The notes beneath the pieces were generated by a model. The model did not search any database, was not told the origin of the DNA, and saw only the letters and a program-made list of their open reading frames with translations. Shown in pieces: positions 30,501 to 45,485 of a DNA stretch of 64,000 nucleotides; the first letter of the stretch is position 1; each line of letters opens with the position of its first letter. This DNA comes from Panulirus ornatus (taxonomy: Eukaryota; Arthropoda; Malacostraca; Decapoda; Palinuridae), in NCBI RefSeq assembly GCF_036320965.1, contig NC_092225.1:2977166-3041165 (forward strand). The letters are read 5' to 3'. A program made the position numbers and the translations under genes.

Positions 30501-33265
30501 AGTCCACTGGCAGCACGTAGACCCAAGTATACCACATAGTTCCAGTTCACTCCTTCCATTTCACGCCTTTCACCGCCATGCATGTTCAGGCCTCGATCAC
30601 TCAAATCCTTTTTCACCCCATTCTTCCATCTCCAATTTGGTTTACCTGTTACCTTGTTCCCTCCACTTCAGAAACGTATATCTTCTTTGTCAACCTTTCC
30701 TCACTCATTCTTTCCATATGTGTAAACCGTTTCAGCATATCTTCTTCAGCTGTCTCAATCGCACTCTTTCTATTACTACATATATCTCTTACGTTTTCAT
30801 TACTTACTTGATGAAACTACCTCATACTACATGTTGCCCTTAAATATTTCATTTCCACCACATCCACCTTCCTTCGCAGAGCCTTATCTACACACCATGC
30901 CTCGCATTCATATGATATTGTTGGGACTACTATAATTTCAAATACACCTATTTTTGCCCTCTCTCTCAGCTAATGTTCTCTCTTTCCACACGTTCTTCAG
31001 TGTCTTCTGAACCTTCGCTCCCTTACCTACCCTATGACTCACTTCCGCTTTCACGGCTCCATCCGCTGTCCTGTCTACTCCCAGGTATCTAAAGTACTTC
31101 ACTTCCCCAGATTTTTCTTCATTCAAACTTACACCCAAACTAACCCGTCCCTCATCCTTGCTAAACACAATAACCGTGCTTTTATCCATATTTACGCTGA
31201 ACTTTCTCCACACCCTTTTTGAAACTCAGTCACCAACGTTTGCAGTTTTTCACTAGAATCTGCGACCGGTGCTGTATCATCAGCAAACAACATTTTCGAG
31301 TCCCTCGCATGCCTCAGACTGCATACTTGCCCCTCTCTCCAAAACTTGCATTTACCTCCCTCACCAACCTATCCATAGAACACTTAAACAAGCATTGTGA
31401 CATCACACCCCGGCTACAAACCAACCTTTATTTGGAATAATTCACTCTCCTCTTTCCCTACTCGTACACATGCCTTACACCCTTGATAAAAAAACTCACC
31501 GTTTCTAGCCGCTTTCTCCCACACTATATATGCTTAAGACCTTCCAAAAAGGGTCTCTATAACTCAAATATACGATTTTTACAGATTCGTAAATACCACA
31601 TGCAGATCTACCAATTTCTCCAAGTATTTCTCACACACATTATTCAAAGCAAGCACCTGTTCTACTCATCCTTTATTCCCTTTGCCTTTATGCAATGGCA
31701 CTATACATACACTCGGCCAACTTCAGGCACTTCACCATGATCCATACATACACTGAAAATCCTTATTAACCAATCAATAACATAGTCACCCATTCCTTAA
31801 TAGATTCAACAGCAATACCATCTTCTACAGTCGCCTTGCCTCATTTCATCTTACATAAGGCTTTTACCACCTTTTCTTACCTCACCAAACCAATCATCAT
31901 GACCCTTTCACTTTGTATACCACCCCGACCCAAGTACCCTACGTCTGCTACCATATCACTAAACAAATTCAATAGTCCTTCAAAATACTCACTCTCGCTC
32001 CTTACTTCATTACTGCCTATTACCACTTCCCCTTTTGCCCCCTTTAGCGATGTTCCAATTTGTTCTCTATATTTCCGCGTGCTATCAACCTTCTTCTAAA
32101 GCATTGTTTTCATCCAGTCATTTGCACTCTTTCCCTGTAAATGTAAACCAACTTTTCCTCGACACACTATTCACTACCCTTCCCAAATCTGCACGCTACA
32201 TGCTTCCCTCGCACGTGGCATCACTGCTTCCCTAGATATCTTCCATTCCTCATACACTTCCCTCGGTTCATTTATTCTCACCTTTTGCCATTATACGCTC
32301 AATCTCTCCTGGCTTTCTTCACACAAGTCTCTTTTCCAGGCTCGCTTACTCTCGCCACTTTCTTCTCACCGACATCATTTTTTCTATTCTGAAAACCTCT
32401 ACAAAGCTTAACCATCGCCTCCATATGATAGCGATTAGATATCCCACCAGCTGCCCCCCTCAGCACATTTACGTTCAAAAGTCTCTTGTTTACATGCCTA
32501 TCAATTAATATGTAATATGATAATTCCCACTGACCATCTCTCGTACTCGCATACGTATACTTTTGTATGTCCCTCTTTTTAAGCCAGGTATTCCTAATCT
32601 TCAGTCTTTTTTCAGCATAGTTCAACAAGCTGTTCACCATTTCCATTCATAATGCTGAATACAACATGGCCCCCAGTTATACCAACAACTTCCACACTAC
32701 TCACCTTCGCATTCAAATTAACCCTCACTAACACCTGGTCTCTTGCGTCAAAACCGCTGACACCCACTCAGCTGCTTCCAAAGCGCTTGTTTCTCATGAT
32801 GTTACTTTTCATGACTATTTGCATAAGTACCCAAAAATCACCCATATCTCTATCCACTATTGATTTCATTCACATCAGTCTAGAAATTATTTTCTTACTG
32901 TCTTTCACACAGTTCTATAACTCCTGCATCAATGATAGGGCTAATTCTAACTTTGCTCTAATCCTCCCACCAACCCTTGACTTTACCTCTAGTGCCAGAG
33001 CAAGCAGTTTTCTTTCCTCAAACTTTTCTATATATCTCTCCTCTCTTCTTACATTGGTTACATCTACACACAATTCAAATCTCCAGTCTGAGCCTTAGAT
33101 GAGGATAAACACTCCACGCTTGGTTCCATCTGTTCCGTCTTTTAAAAACTGCAACGCAGCATGGTGAGAGGGAGGTTTCCAAACCCCCGTTGCCGCCCTT
33201 TCAGTCGCCTTTTACGCCACGCAGGGAATACGTGGGTAGAATTATTTTTCCCCTACCCCAATGAT
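30501..33265 (-). mobile_element. L element copy 11, old full-length copy, heavily mutated
   Basis: Minus-strand similarity runs from the 5' leader (33150-33265, TTTTACGCCACGCAGGGAAT block) through the endonuclease (about 32340-33080; KKRDIQKYTYASTRDGQWEL and GAAGGISNRYHMEAMVKLC in 32299-32646), linker, RT (about 31250-32050; LFADDT by similarity near 31270-31295) and C-terminal domain (30540-31213; YFRYLGVDRTADGAVKAEV). No open frame exceeds about 115 codons. The 3' UTR and hairpin are missing; the copy stops near GTGGACTGAAC at 30505. Its divergence marks it as older than most copies here. Confidence 0.75.
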
Positions 33266-33393
<128 letters not shown>

Positions 33394-34769
33394 GCCGCTG
33401 TCTCCCGCGTTTGAGAGGTGGCACAAGGAAACAGACGAAAGAAATGGCCCAACCCACCCCCATACACATGTATATACATACGTCCACACACGCAAATATA
33501 CATACCTACACAGCTTTCCATGGTTTACCCCAGACGCTTCACACGCCCTGATTCAACCCACTGACAGCACGTCAACCCCGGTACACCACATCGATCCAAT
33601 TCACCCTATTCCTTGCCCTCCTTTCACCCTCCTGCATGTTCAGGCCCCGATCACACAAAATCTTTTTCACTCCATCTTTCCACCTCCAATTTGGTCTCCC
33701 ACTTCTCCTCGTTCCCTCCACCTCCGACACATATATCCTCTTGGTCAATCTTTCCTCACTCATTCTCTCCATGTGCCCAAACCATTTCAAAACACACTCT
33801 TCTGCTCTCTCAACCACGTTCTTTTTATTTCCACACATCTCTCTTACCCTTACGTTACTTACTCGATCAAACCACCTCACACCACACATTGTCCTCAAAC
33901 ATCTCATTTCCAGCACATCCATCCTCCTGCGCACAACTCTATACATTGCCCACGCCTCGCAACCATACAACATTGTTGGAACCACTATTCCTTCAAACAT
34001 ACCCATTTTTGCTTTCCGAGACAATGTTCTCGACGTCCACACATTCTTCAAGGCTCCCAGGATTTTCGCCCCCTCCCCCACCCTATGATCCACTTCCGCT
34101 TCCATGGTTCCATCCGCTGCCAGATCCACTCCCAGATATCTAAAACACTTTACTTCCTCCAGTTTTTCTCCATTCAAACTTACCTCTCAGTTGACTTGAC
34201 CCTCAACCCTACTGTACCTAATTACCTTGCTCTTATTCACATTTTCTCTTAACTTTCTTCTTTCACACACTTTACCAAACTCAGTCACCAGCTTCTGCAG
34301 TTTCACACATGAATCAGCCACCAGCGCTGTATCATCAGCGAACAACAACTGACTCACTTCCCACGCTCTCTCATCCCCAACAGACTTCATACTTGCCCCT
34401 CTTTCCAAAACTCTTGCATTCACCTCCCTAACAACCCCATCATAAAGAAATTAAACAACCATGGGGACATCACACACCCCTGCCGCAAACCTACATTCAC
34501 TGAGAACCAATCACTTTCCTCTCTTCCTACACGTACACATTCCTTACATAATCGATAAAAACTTTTCACTTCTTCTAACAACTTGCCTCCTACACCATAT
34601 ATTCTTAATACCTTCCACAGAGCATCTCTATCAACTCTATCATAAGCCTTCTCCAGATCCATAAATGCTACATACAAATCCATTTGCTTTTCTAAGTATT
34701 TCTCACATACATTCTTCAAAGCAAACACCTGATCCAGACATCCTCTACCACTTATGAAACCACACTGCG

Positions 34770-34772
<3 letters not shown>
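33394..34772 (-). mobile_element. L element copy 12, 5'-truncated in the RT, short 3' UTR
   Basis: The minus strand runs from HKCGF/GFRSGRG-like sequence at about 34760 through FADDTALVADS to the C-terminal end at 33572 and the short 3' UTR. The terminal hairpin has base changes (TTTGAGAGGTGGCAC). Frames are broken near 34180 and 34425-34440. It is cut by (TA)n at 34773 next to GAAACCACACTGCGCTTA. Confidence 0.85.
33572..34177 (-). pseudogene. C-terminal domain fragment of L copy 12
   Basis: The 201-codon frame carries [77 protein letters not shown] and the end VNWIDVVYRG. The C-terminal GRP/WRWKD domain occurs after the RT in RTE-like elements; its role is unclear. Confidence 0.75.
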
Positions 34773-35619
<847 letters not shown>

Positions 35620-35744
35620 TATTATCCCTGGGGATAGGGGTGAAAGAATAGTTCCCACGTATTCCTCGCGTGTCGTAGAAAGCGACTAGAGGGGACGGGA
35701 GCGGGGGGCCAGAAATCCTCCCCTCCTTGTATTAACTTTCTAAA

Positions 35745-37337
35745 ATGGGAAACAGAAGAAGGAGTCACGCGGGGAGTGCTCATCCTCCTGGAAGGCTCAG
35801 AGTGGGGTGCCTAAATGTGTGTGGATGTAACCAAGATGTGAAAAAAGGAGAGATAGGTAGTATGTTTGAGGAAAGGAACCTAGATGTTTTGGGTCTGAGT
35901 GAAACGAAGCTCAAGGGTAAAGGGGAAGAGTGGTTTGGGAATGTCTGGGGAGTAAAGTCAGGGGTTAGTGAGAGGACAAGAGCAAGGGAAGGAGTAGCAA
36001 TACTCCTGAAACAGGAGTTGTGGGAGTATGTGATAGAATGTAAGAAAGTAAATTCTCGATTAATATGGGTAAAACTGAAAGTTGATGGAGAGAGGTGGGT
36101 GATTATCGGTGCATATGCGCCTGGGCATGAGAAGAAAGATCATGAGAGGCAAGTGTTTTGGGAGCAGCTGAATGAGTGTGTTGGTGGTTTTGATGCACGA
36201 GACCGGGTTATAGTGATGGGTGATTTGAATGCAAAGGTGAGTAATGTGGCAGTTGAGGGAATAATTGGTATACATTGGGTGTTCAGTGTTGTAAATGGAA
36301 ATGGTGAAGAGCTTGTAGATTTATGTGCTGAAAAAGGACTGATGATTGGGAATACCTGGTTTAAAAAGCGAGATATACATAAGTATACTTATGTAAGTAG
36401 GAGAGATGGCCAGAGAGCGTTATTGGATTACGTGTTAATTGACAGGCGTGCGAAAGAGAGACTTTTGGATGTTAATGTGCTGAGAGGTGCAACTAGAGGG
36501 ATGTCTGATCATTATCTTGTGGAGGCTAAGGTGAAGATTTGTTTGGGTTTTCAGAAAAGAAGAGTGAATGTTGGGATGAAGAGGGTGGTGAGAGTAAGTG
36601 AGCTTGGGAAGGAGACCTGTGTGAGGAAGTACCAGGAGAGACTGAGTACAGAATGGAAAAATGTGAGAGCAATGGAAGTAAGGGGAGTGGGGGTGGAATG
36701 GGATGTATTTAGGGAATCAGTGATGGATTGCGCTAAAGATGCTTGTGGCATGAGAAGAGTGGGAGGTGGGTTGATTAGAAAGGGTAGTGAGTGGTTGGAT
36801 GAGGAAGTAAGAGTATTAGTGAAAGAGAAGAGAGAGGTATTTGGACGATTTTTGCAGGGAAAAAATGCAATTGAGTGGGAGATGTATAAAAGAAAGAGAC
36901 AGGAGGTCAAGAGAAAGGTGCAAGAGGTGAAAAAAAGGGCAAATGAGAGTTGGAGTGAGAGAGTATCATTAAATTTTAGAGAGAATGAAAACATGTTCTG
37001 GAAGGAGGTAAATAAAGTGCGTAAGACAAGGGAGCAAATGGGAACTTCAGTGAAGGGCGCAAATGGGGAGGTGATAACAAGTAGTGGTGATGTGAGAAGG
37101 AGATGGAGTGAGTATTTTGAAGGTTTGTTGAATATGTTTGATGATAGAGTGGCAGATATAGGGTGTTTTGATCGAGGTGGTGTGCAAAGTGAGAGGGTTA
37201 GGGAAAATTATTTGGTAAACAGAGAAGAGGTAGTGAAAGCTTTGCGGAAGATGAAAGCCGGCAAGGCAGCAGGTTTGGATGGTATTGCAGTGGAATTCAT
37301 TAAAAAGGGGGTGACTGTATTGTTGACTGGTTGGTAA
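35745..37337 (+). pseudogene. AP-like endonuclease, linker and RT N-terminus of full-length L copy 13
   Basis: There are 530 codons from the first ATG after the leader. Endonuclease motifs are LNVCGCN (residues 23-29), LSETK with the metal-binding Glu (51-55), YAPGHEKK (124-131), VMGDLNAKV (157-165), [10 protein letters not shown] (226-235) and [11 protein letters not shown] (252-262). The basic linker follows ([20 protein letters not shown]). RT begins with VKALRKMKAGKAAGLDGIAV near residue 500. One A is missing from an A run at about 37302-37312, which shifts the frame after EFIKK; the RT continues in the frame opened at 37331. The endonuclease would nick AT-rich target DNA and the RT would copy RNA from that nick. 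Confidence 0.88.
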
Positions 37338-37861
37338 GGTTATTTAATGTATGTATGACTCATGGTGAGGTGCCTGAGGATTGGCGGAATGCGTGCATAG
37401 TGCCATTGTACAAAGGCAAAGGGGATAAGAGTGAGTGCTCAAATTACAGAGGTATAAGTTTGTTGAGTTTTCCTGGTAAATTATATGGGAGGGTATTGAT
37501 TGAGAGGGTGAAGGCATGTACAGAGCATCAGATCGGGGAAGAGCAGTGTGGTTTCAGAAGTGGTAGAGGATGTGTGGATCAGGTGTTTGCTTTGAAGAAT
37601 GTATGTGAGAAATACTTAGAAAAGCAAATGGATTTGTATGTAGCATTTATGGATCTGGAGAAGGCATATGATAGAGTTGATAGAGATGCTCTGTGGAAGG
37701 TATTAAGAATATATGGTGTGGGAGGAAAGTTGTTAGAAGCAGTGAAAAGTTTTTATCGAGGATGTAAGGCATGTGTACGTGTAGGAAAAGAGGAAAGTGA
37801 TTGGTTCTCAGTGAATGTAGGTTTGCGGCGGGGGGGGTGTGATGTGTCCATGGTTGTTTAA
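37331..37861 (+). pseudogene. RT central part of L copy 13 (after first frameshift)
   Basis: The 176-codon frame carries [60 protein letters not shown] and [20 protein letters not shown]. It ends at VNVGLRRGG, where the normal TTGCGGCAGGGGTG has become a run of eight G with one extra base, shifting the frame again just before the MSPWLF segment. Confidence 0.85.
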
Positions 37862-38740
37862 TTTGTTTATGGATGGTGTTGTTAGGGAGGTGAATGCAAG
37901 AGTTTTGGAAAGAGGGGCAAGTATGAAGTCTGTTGGGGATGAGAGAGCTTGGGAAGTGAGTCAGTTGTTGTTCGCTGATGATACAGCGCTGGTGGCTGAT
38001 TCATGTGAGAAACTGCAGAAGCTGGTGACTGAGTTTGGTAAAGTGTGTGGAAGAAGAAAGTTAAGAGTAAATGTGAAAAAGAGCAAATTATTAGGTACAG
38101 TAGGGTTGAGGGTCAAGTCAATTGGGAGGTGAGTTTGAATGGAGAAAAACTTGAGGAAGTAAAGTGTTTTAGATATCTGGGAGTGGATCTGGCAGGGGAT
38201 GGAACCATGGAAGCGGAAGTGGATCATAGGGTGGGGGAGGGGGCGAAAATTCTGGGAGCCTTGAAGAATGTGTGGAAGTCGAGAACATTATCTCGGAAAG
38301 CAAAAATGGGTATGTTTGAAGGAATAGTGGTTCCAACAATGTTGTATGGTTGCGAGGCGTGGGCTGTGGATAGAGTTGTGCGCAGGAGGGTGGATGTGCT
38401 GGAAATGAGATGTTTGATGACAATGTGTGGTGTGAGGTGGTTTGATCGAGTGAGTAACGTAAGGGGAAGAGAGATGTGTGGAAATAAAAAGAGCGTGGTT
38501 GAGAGAGCAGAAGAGGGTGTTTTGAAGTGGTTTGGGCACATGGAGAGAATGAGTGAGGAAAGATTGACCAAGAGGATATATGTGTCGAAGGTGGAGGGAA
38601 CGAGGAGAAGAGGGAGACCAAATTGTAGGTTTAAAGATGGAGTGAAAAAGATTTTGTGTGATCGGGGCCTGAACATGCAGGAGGGTGAAAGGAGGGCAAG
38701 GAATAGAGTGAATTGGAGCGATGTGGTATACCGAGGTTGA
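37839..38740 (+). pseudogene. RT catalytic part and C-terminal domain of L copy 13
   Basis: [20 protein letters not shown] and FADDTALVADSCEKLQKLV are in the frame opened at 37839. A one-base loss at about 38086-38092 (AGCAAATTATT for AGCAAGGTTATT) moves the rest to the frame ending at 38740. That part has [67 protein letters not shown] and VVYRG with TGA. The catalytic Asp pair is intact. Confidence 0.85.
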
Positions 38741-38930
38741 CGTGCTGTCAGTGGATTGAATCAAGGCATGTGAAGCGACTGCGGTAAACCATGGAAAGCT
38801 GTGTAGGTATGTATATTTGCGTGTGTGGACGTATGTATATACATGTGTATGGGGGGGGGGTTGGGCCATTTCTTTCGTCTGTTTCCTTGCGCTACCTCGC
38901 AAACGCGGGAGACAGTGACAAAATATAATA

Positions 38931-40919
<1,989 letters not shown>

Positions 40920-41838
40920 ATCCCAAGCTGACTTGCTCTCATCACCCTCTTCACACCAACATTCACTCTTCTTTTCTGAAAACCCATACAAATCTTCACC
41001 TTAGCCTCCACAAGATAATGATCAGACATTCCTCCAGTTGCACCTTTCAGCACATTAACATCCAAAAGTCTCTCTTTCGTGCGTCTATCAATCAACACGT
41101 AATCCAATAACGCTCTCTGGCCATCTCTCCTACTTACATACGTACATTTATGTATATCTCGCTTTTTAAACCAGGTATTCCCAATCACCAGTCCTTTTTC
41201 AGCACATAAATCTACAAGCTCTTCACCATTTCCATTTACAACACTGAACACCCAATGTACACCAATTATTCCCTCAACTGCCACATTACCCACCTTTGCA
41301 TTCAAATCACCTATCACTATAACCCTTTCTTGTGCATCAAAACCACTAACACACTCATTCACCTGCTCCCAAAACACTTGCCTCTGATGATCTTTCTTCT
41401 CATGCCCAGGTGCATCTGCACCAATAATCACCCATCTCCCTCCATCAACCTTCAGTTTTACTCATATTAATCAAGAATTTACTTTCTTACATTCTATCAC
41501 ATACTCCCACAACTCCTGTTTCAGCAGTACTACTACTCCTTCCCTTGCTCTTGTACTCTCGCTAACCCCTAGCTTTACTCCCAAGACATTGCCAAACCAC
41601 TTTTCCCCTTTACCCTTGAGCTTCGTTTCACTCAGAGCCAAAACATCCAGGTTCCTTTCCTCAAACGTACTACCTATCTCTCCTCTCTTCACATCTTGGT
41701 TACATCCACACACAGATAGACACCCCAATCTGAGTCTACAAGATGAGCGCTCCCGACGTGACTCCTTGTGTTTCCCATTTTTAGAAAGTTAAAATACAAG
41801 GAGGGGAGGATTTCTGGCCCCCCGCTCCCGTCCCCTCT
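40920..41838 (-). mobile_element. Inverted 5' segment (leader + endonuclease) of L element copy 15
   Basis: The minus strand reads the leader (about 41790-41838), the N-terminal region (41471-41728, VCGCNQDVKRGEIGSTFEER and [20 protein letters not shown]) and the endonuclease (40898-41431, YIYI at its end being repeat; YAPGHE-type motif as DAPGHEKK, VIGDLNAKV and [14 protein letters not shown]). It stops in VMRASQLG, the exact place where the plus-strand part at 41839 takes up (LGKETCVRKYQERLS). The two parts together make one full-length element with its 5' end inverted. Confidence 0.85.
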
Positions 41839-44425
41839 AGTTGGGAAGGAGACTTGTGTGAGGAAGTACCAGGAGAGACTGAGTACATAATGGAAAAAGG
41901 TGAGAAAAATGGAAGTAAGGGGAGTGGGGGAGGAATGGAATGTATTTAGGGAATCATTGATGTATTGCGCAAAAGATGCTTGTGGCATGAGAAGCGTGGG
42001 AGGTGGGTTGATTAGAAAGGGTAGTGAGTGGTGGGATGAAGAAGTAAGATTATTAGTGAAAGAGAAGAGAGAGGCATTTGGACGATTTTTGCAGGGAAAA
42101 AATGCAATTGAGTCTCAGATGTATAAAAGAAAGAGACAGGAGGTCAAGAGAAAGGTGCAAGAGGTGAAAAAGAGGGTAAATGAGAGTTGGAGGAGAGAGT
42201 ATCATTAAATTTTAGGGAGAATAAAAAGATGTTCTGGAAGGAGGTAAATAAAGTGCGTAAGACAAGGGAGCAAATGGGAACTTCAGTGAAGGGCGCTGAT
42301 GGGGAGGTGATAACAAGTAGTGGTGATGTGAGAGGGAGATGGAGTGAGTATTTTGAAGGTTTGTTGAATGTGTTTCATGATAGAGTGGCAGATATAGGGT
42401 GTTTTGGTCGAGGTGGTGTGCAAAGTGAGAGGGTTAGGGAAAATGACTTGGTAAACAGAGAATAGGTAGTAAAAGCTTTGCGGAAGATGAAAGCCGGCAA
42501 GGCAGCAGGTTTGGATGGTATTGCAGTGGAATCTATTAAAAAAGGGGTGACTGTATTGTTGACTGGTTGCTAAGGTTATTTAATGTATGTATGACTCATG
42601 GTGAGGTGCCTGAGGATTGGCGGAATGCGTGCATAGTGCCATTGTACAAAGGCAAAGGGGATAAGAGTGAGTGCTCAAATTACATAGGTATAAGTTTGTT
42701 GAGTATTCCTGGTAAATTATATGGGAGGGTATTGATTGAGAATGTGAAGGCATGTACAGAGCATCAGATTGGGGAAGAGCAGTGTGGTATCAGAAGTGGT
42801 AGAGGATATGTGGATCAGGTGTTTGCTTTGAAGAATGTATGTGAGAAATACTTAGAAAAGCAAATGGATGTGTATGTAGCATTTATGGATCTGGAGAAGG
42901 CGTTTGATAGAGTTGTTAGAGATGGTCTGTGGAAGGTATTAAGAATATTTCTTGTGGGAGGCAAGTTGTTAGAGGCAGTAAAAAGTTTTTATCGAGGATG
43001 TAAGGCATGTGTACGTGTAGGAAGAGAGGAAAGTGATTGGGTCTCAGTGAATGTAGGTTTGCGGAAGAGGTGTGTTATGTCTCCATGGTTGTTTAATTTT
43101 TTATGGATGGGTTTGTTAGGGAGGTGAATGCAAGAGTTTTGGAAAGAGGGGCAAGAATGAAGTCTGTTTTGGATGAGAGAGCTTGGGAAGTGAGTCAGTT
43201 GTTGTTCGCTGATGATACAGCGCTGGTGGCTGATTCATGTGAGAAACTGCAGAAGCTGGTGACTGAGTTTGGTAAAGTGTGTGAAAGAAGAAAGTTAAGA
43301 GTAAATGTAAATGAGAGCAAGGTTATTAGGTACAGTAGGGTTGAGGGTCAAGTCAATTGGGAGGTAAGTTTGAATGGAGAAAAACTGGAGGATGTATAGT
43401 GTTTTAGATATCTGGGACTGGATCTGGCAGCGGATGGAACCATGGAAGCGGAAGTGAATCATAGGGTGGGGGAGGGGGCGAAAATCCTGGGAGCCTTGAA
43501 GAATGTTTGGAAGTCGAGAACATTATCTCGGAAAGCAAAAATGGGTATGTTTGAAGGAATAGTGGTTTCAACAATGTTTTATGGTATGCGAGTCGTGGGC
43601 TATGGATTGTTGTGCGCAGAAGGGTAGATGTGCTGAAAAATGAGATGTTTGAGGACAATGTGTGGTGTGAGGTGGATTGATCGAGTAAATAATGTAAGGG
43701 TAAGAGAGATGTGTGGAAATAAAAAGAGCGTGGTTGAGAGAGCAGAAGAGGGTGTTTTGAAATGGTTTGGGCACATGGAGAGAATGAGTGAGGAAAGATT
43801 GACCAAGAGGATATATGTGTCGGAGTTGTAGGGAACGAGGAGAAGTGGGAGACCAAATTGGAGGTGGAAAGCTGGAGTGAAAAAGATTTTGAGTGATCGG
43901 GGCCTGAACATGCAGGAGGGTGGAAGGCGGGCAAGGAATAGAGTGAATTGGATCGATGTGGTATACCGGTGTTGACGTGTTGTCAGTGGATTGAATCAGG
44001 GCATGTGAAGCGTCTGGGGTAAACCATGAAAGTTGTGTGGGGCCTGGTTGTGGAAAGGGAGCTGTGGTTTCGGGCATTATTGCATGACAGCTAGAGACTG
44101 AGTGTGAACGAATGGGGCCTTTGTTGTCTTTTCCTAGCGCTACCTTGCACACATAAGGGGGGGAGGGGGATGGTATTCCATGTGTGGCGAGTTGGCGATG
44201 GGAATGAAGAAAGGCAGACAGTGTGAATTGTGTCATGGGTATATATGTATGTGTCTGTGTGTGTATATATATGTGTACATTGAGATGTATAGGTATGTAT
44301 ATTTGCGTGTGTGGACGTGTATGTATATACATGTGTATGGGGTTGTGTTGGGCCATTTCTTTCGTCTGTTTTCCTTGCGCTACCTTGGAAACGCGGGAGA
44401 CAGCTACAAAGCAAAATAAATAAAT
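41839..44425 (+). mobile_element. 3' segment (linker + RT + C-terminal domain + long 3' UTR) of L element copy 15
   Basis: It starts at TTGGGAAGGAGACTTGTGTG and runs through the linker (41900-42208 and 42187-42465), RT (42567-43127), FADDTALVADS (43208-43240), C-terminal domain (43442-43830) and a long 3' UTR (43980-44410) to the hairpin (CGCTACCTTGGAAACGCGGG) and an AATAAATAAATATG tail. Stops and frameshifts lie near 42208, 42465, 42555, 43115, 43399 and 43627. The RT turn reads LRKRCVMSP. The terminal codon is TGA although the UTR is of the long type. Confidence 0.85.
42567..43127 (+). pseudogene. RT fragment of L copy 15
   Basis: The 186-codon frame from FNVCMTHGEVPEDWRNACIV has [38 protein letters not shown] (Phe to Ile in the GFRSG motif), MDLEKAFDRVVRDGLWKVLR and [16 protein letters not shown]. 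It ends by loss of one base in NLFMDG. Confidence 0.78.
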
Positions 44426-45485
44426 ATGAATATATTTGTTAGGGAGGTGAATGCAAGAGTTTTGGAAAGAGGGGCAAGTATGAAGTCTGTTGGGGATGAG
44501 AGAGCTTGGGAAGTGAGTCAGTTGTTGTTCGCTGATGATACAGCGCTGGTGGCTGATTCATGTGAGAAACTGCAGAAGCTGGTGACTGAGTTTGGTAAAG
44601 TGTGTGAAAGAAGAAAGTTAAGAGTAAATGTGAATAAGAGCAAGGTTATTAGGTACAGTAGGGTTGAGGGTCAAGTCAATTGGGAGGTGAGTTTGAATGG
44701 AGAAAAACTGGAGGAAGTGAAGTGTTTTAGATATCTGGGAGTGGATCTGGCAGCGGATGGAACCATGGAAGCGGAAGTGGATCATAGGGTGGGGGAGGGG
44801 GCGAAAATTCTGGGAGCCTTGAAGAATGTGTGGAAGTCGAGAACATTATCTCGGAAAGCAAAAATGGGTATGTTTGAAGGAATAGTGGTTCCAACAATGT
44901 TGTATGGTTGCGAGACGTGGGCTATGGATAGAGTTGTGCGCAGGAGGATGGATGTGCTGGAAATGAGATGTTTGAGGACAATATGTGGTGTGAGGTTGTT
45001 TGATCGAGTAAGTAACGTAAGGGTAAGAGAGATGTGTGGAAATAAAAAGAGCGTGGTTGAGAGAGCAGAAGAGGGTGTTTTGAAATGGTTCGGGCACATG
45101 GAGAGAATGAGTGAGGAAAGATTGACCAAGAGACTATATGTGTCGGAGGTGGAGGGAACGAGAAGAGGGAGACCAAATTGGAGGTGGAAAGATGGAGTGG
45201 AAAAGATTTTGTGTGATCGGGGCCTGAACATGCAGGAGGGTGAAAGGAGGGTAAAGGAATAGAGTGGATTGGAGCGATGTGGTATACCGGGGTTGACGTG
45301 CTGTCAGTGGATTGAATCGGGGCATGTGAAGCGTCTGGGGTAAACCATGGAAAGCTGTGTAGGTATGTATATTTGCGTGTGTGGACGTATGTATATACAT
45401 GTGTATGGGGGTGGGTTGGGCCATTTCTTTCGTCTGTTTCCTTGCGCTACCTCGCAAACGCGGGAGACAGCGACAAAGTATAAAA

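Larger units (their letters stand above)
35620..38930 (+). mobile_element. L element copy 13, full length (RTE-like non-LTR retrotransposon)
   Basis: This is the reference copy. The 5' leader is 35620-35744 (CCCTGGGGATAGGGG, ATTCCTCGCGTGTCGTAG and GGGAGCGGGGGGCC). The single ORF runs from ATG 35745 to TGA 38740, about 1000 codons if three one-base indels are ignored. The short 3' UTR is 38741-38925, with the hairpin at 38890-38917 and an AATATATAAATAAATAAA tail. I saw no ORF1, RNase H or LTR, and no target-site duplication can be recognised because both flanks are (TA)n. Domain order is endonuclease, linker, RT and C-terminal domain. It is probably dead as it stands, but close to intact. Confidence 0.9.
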
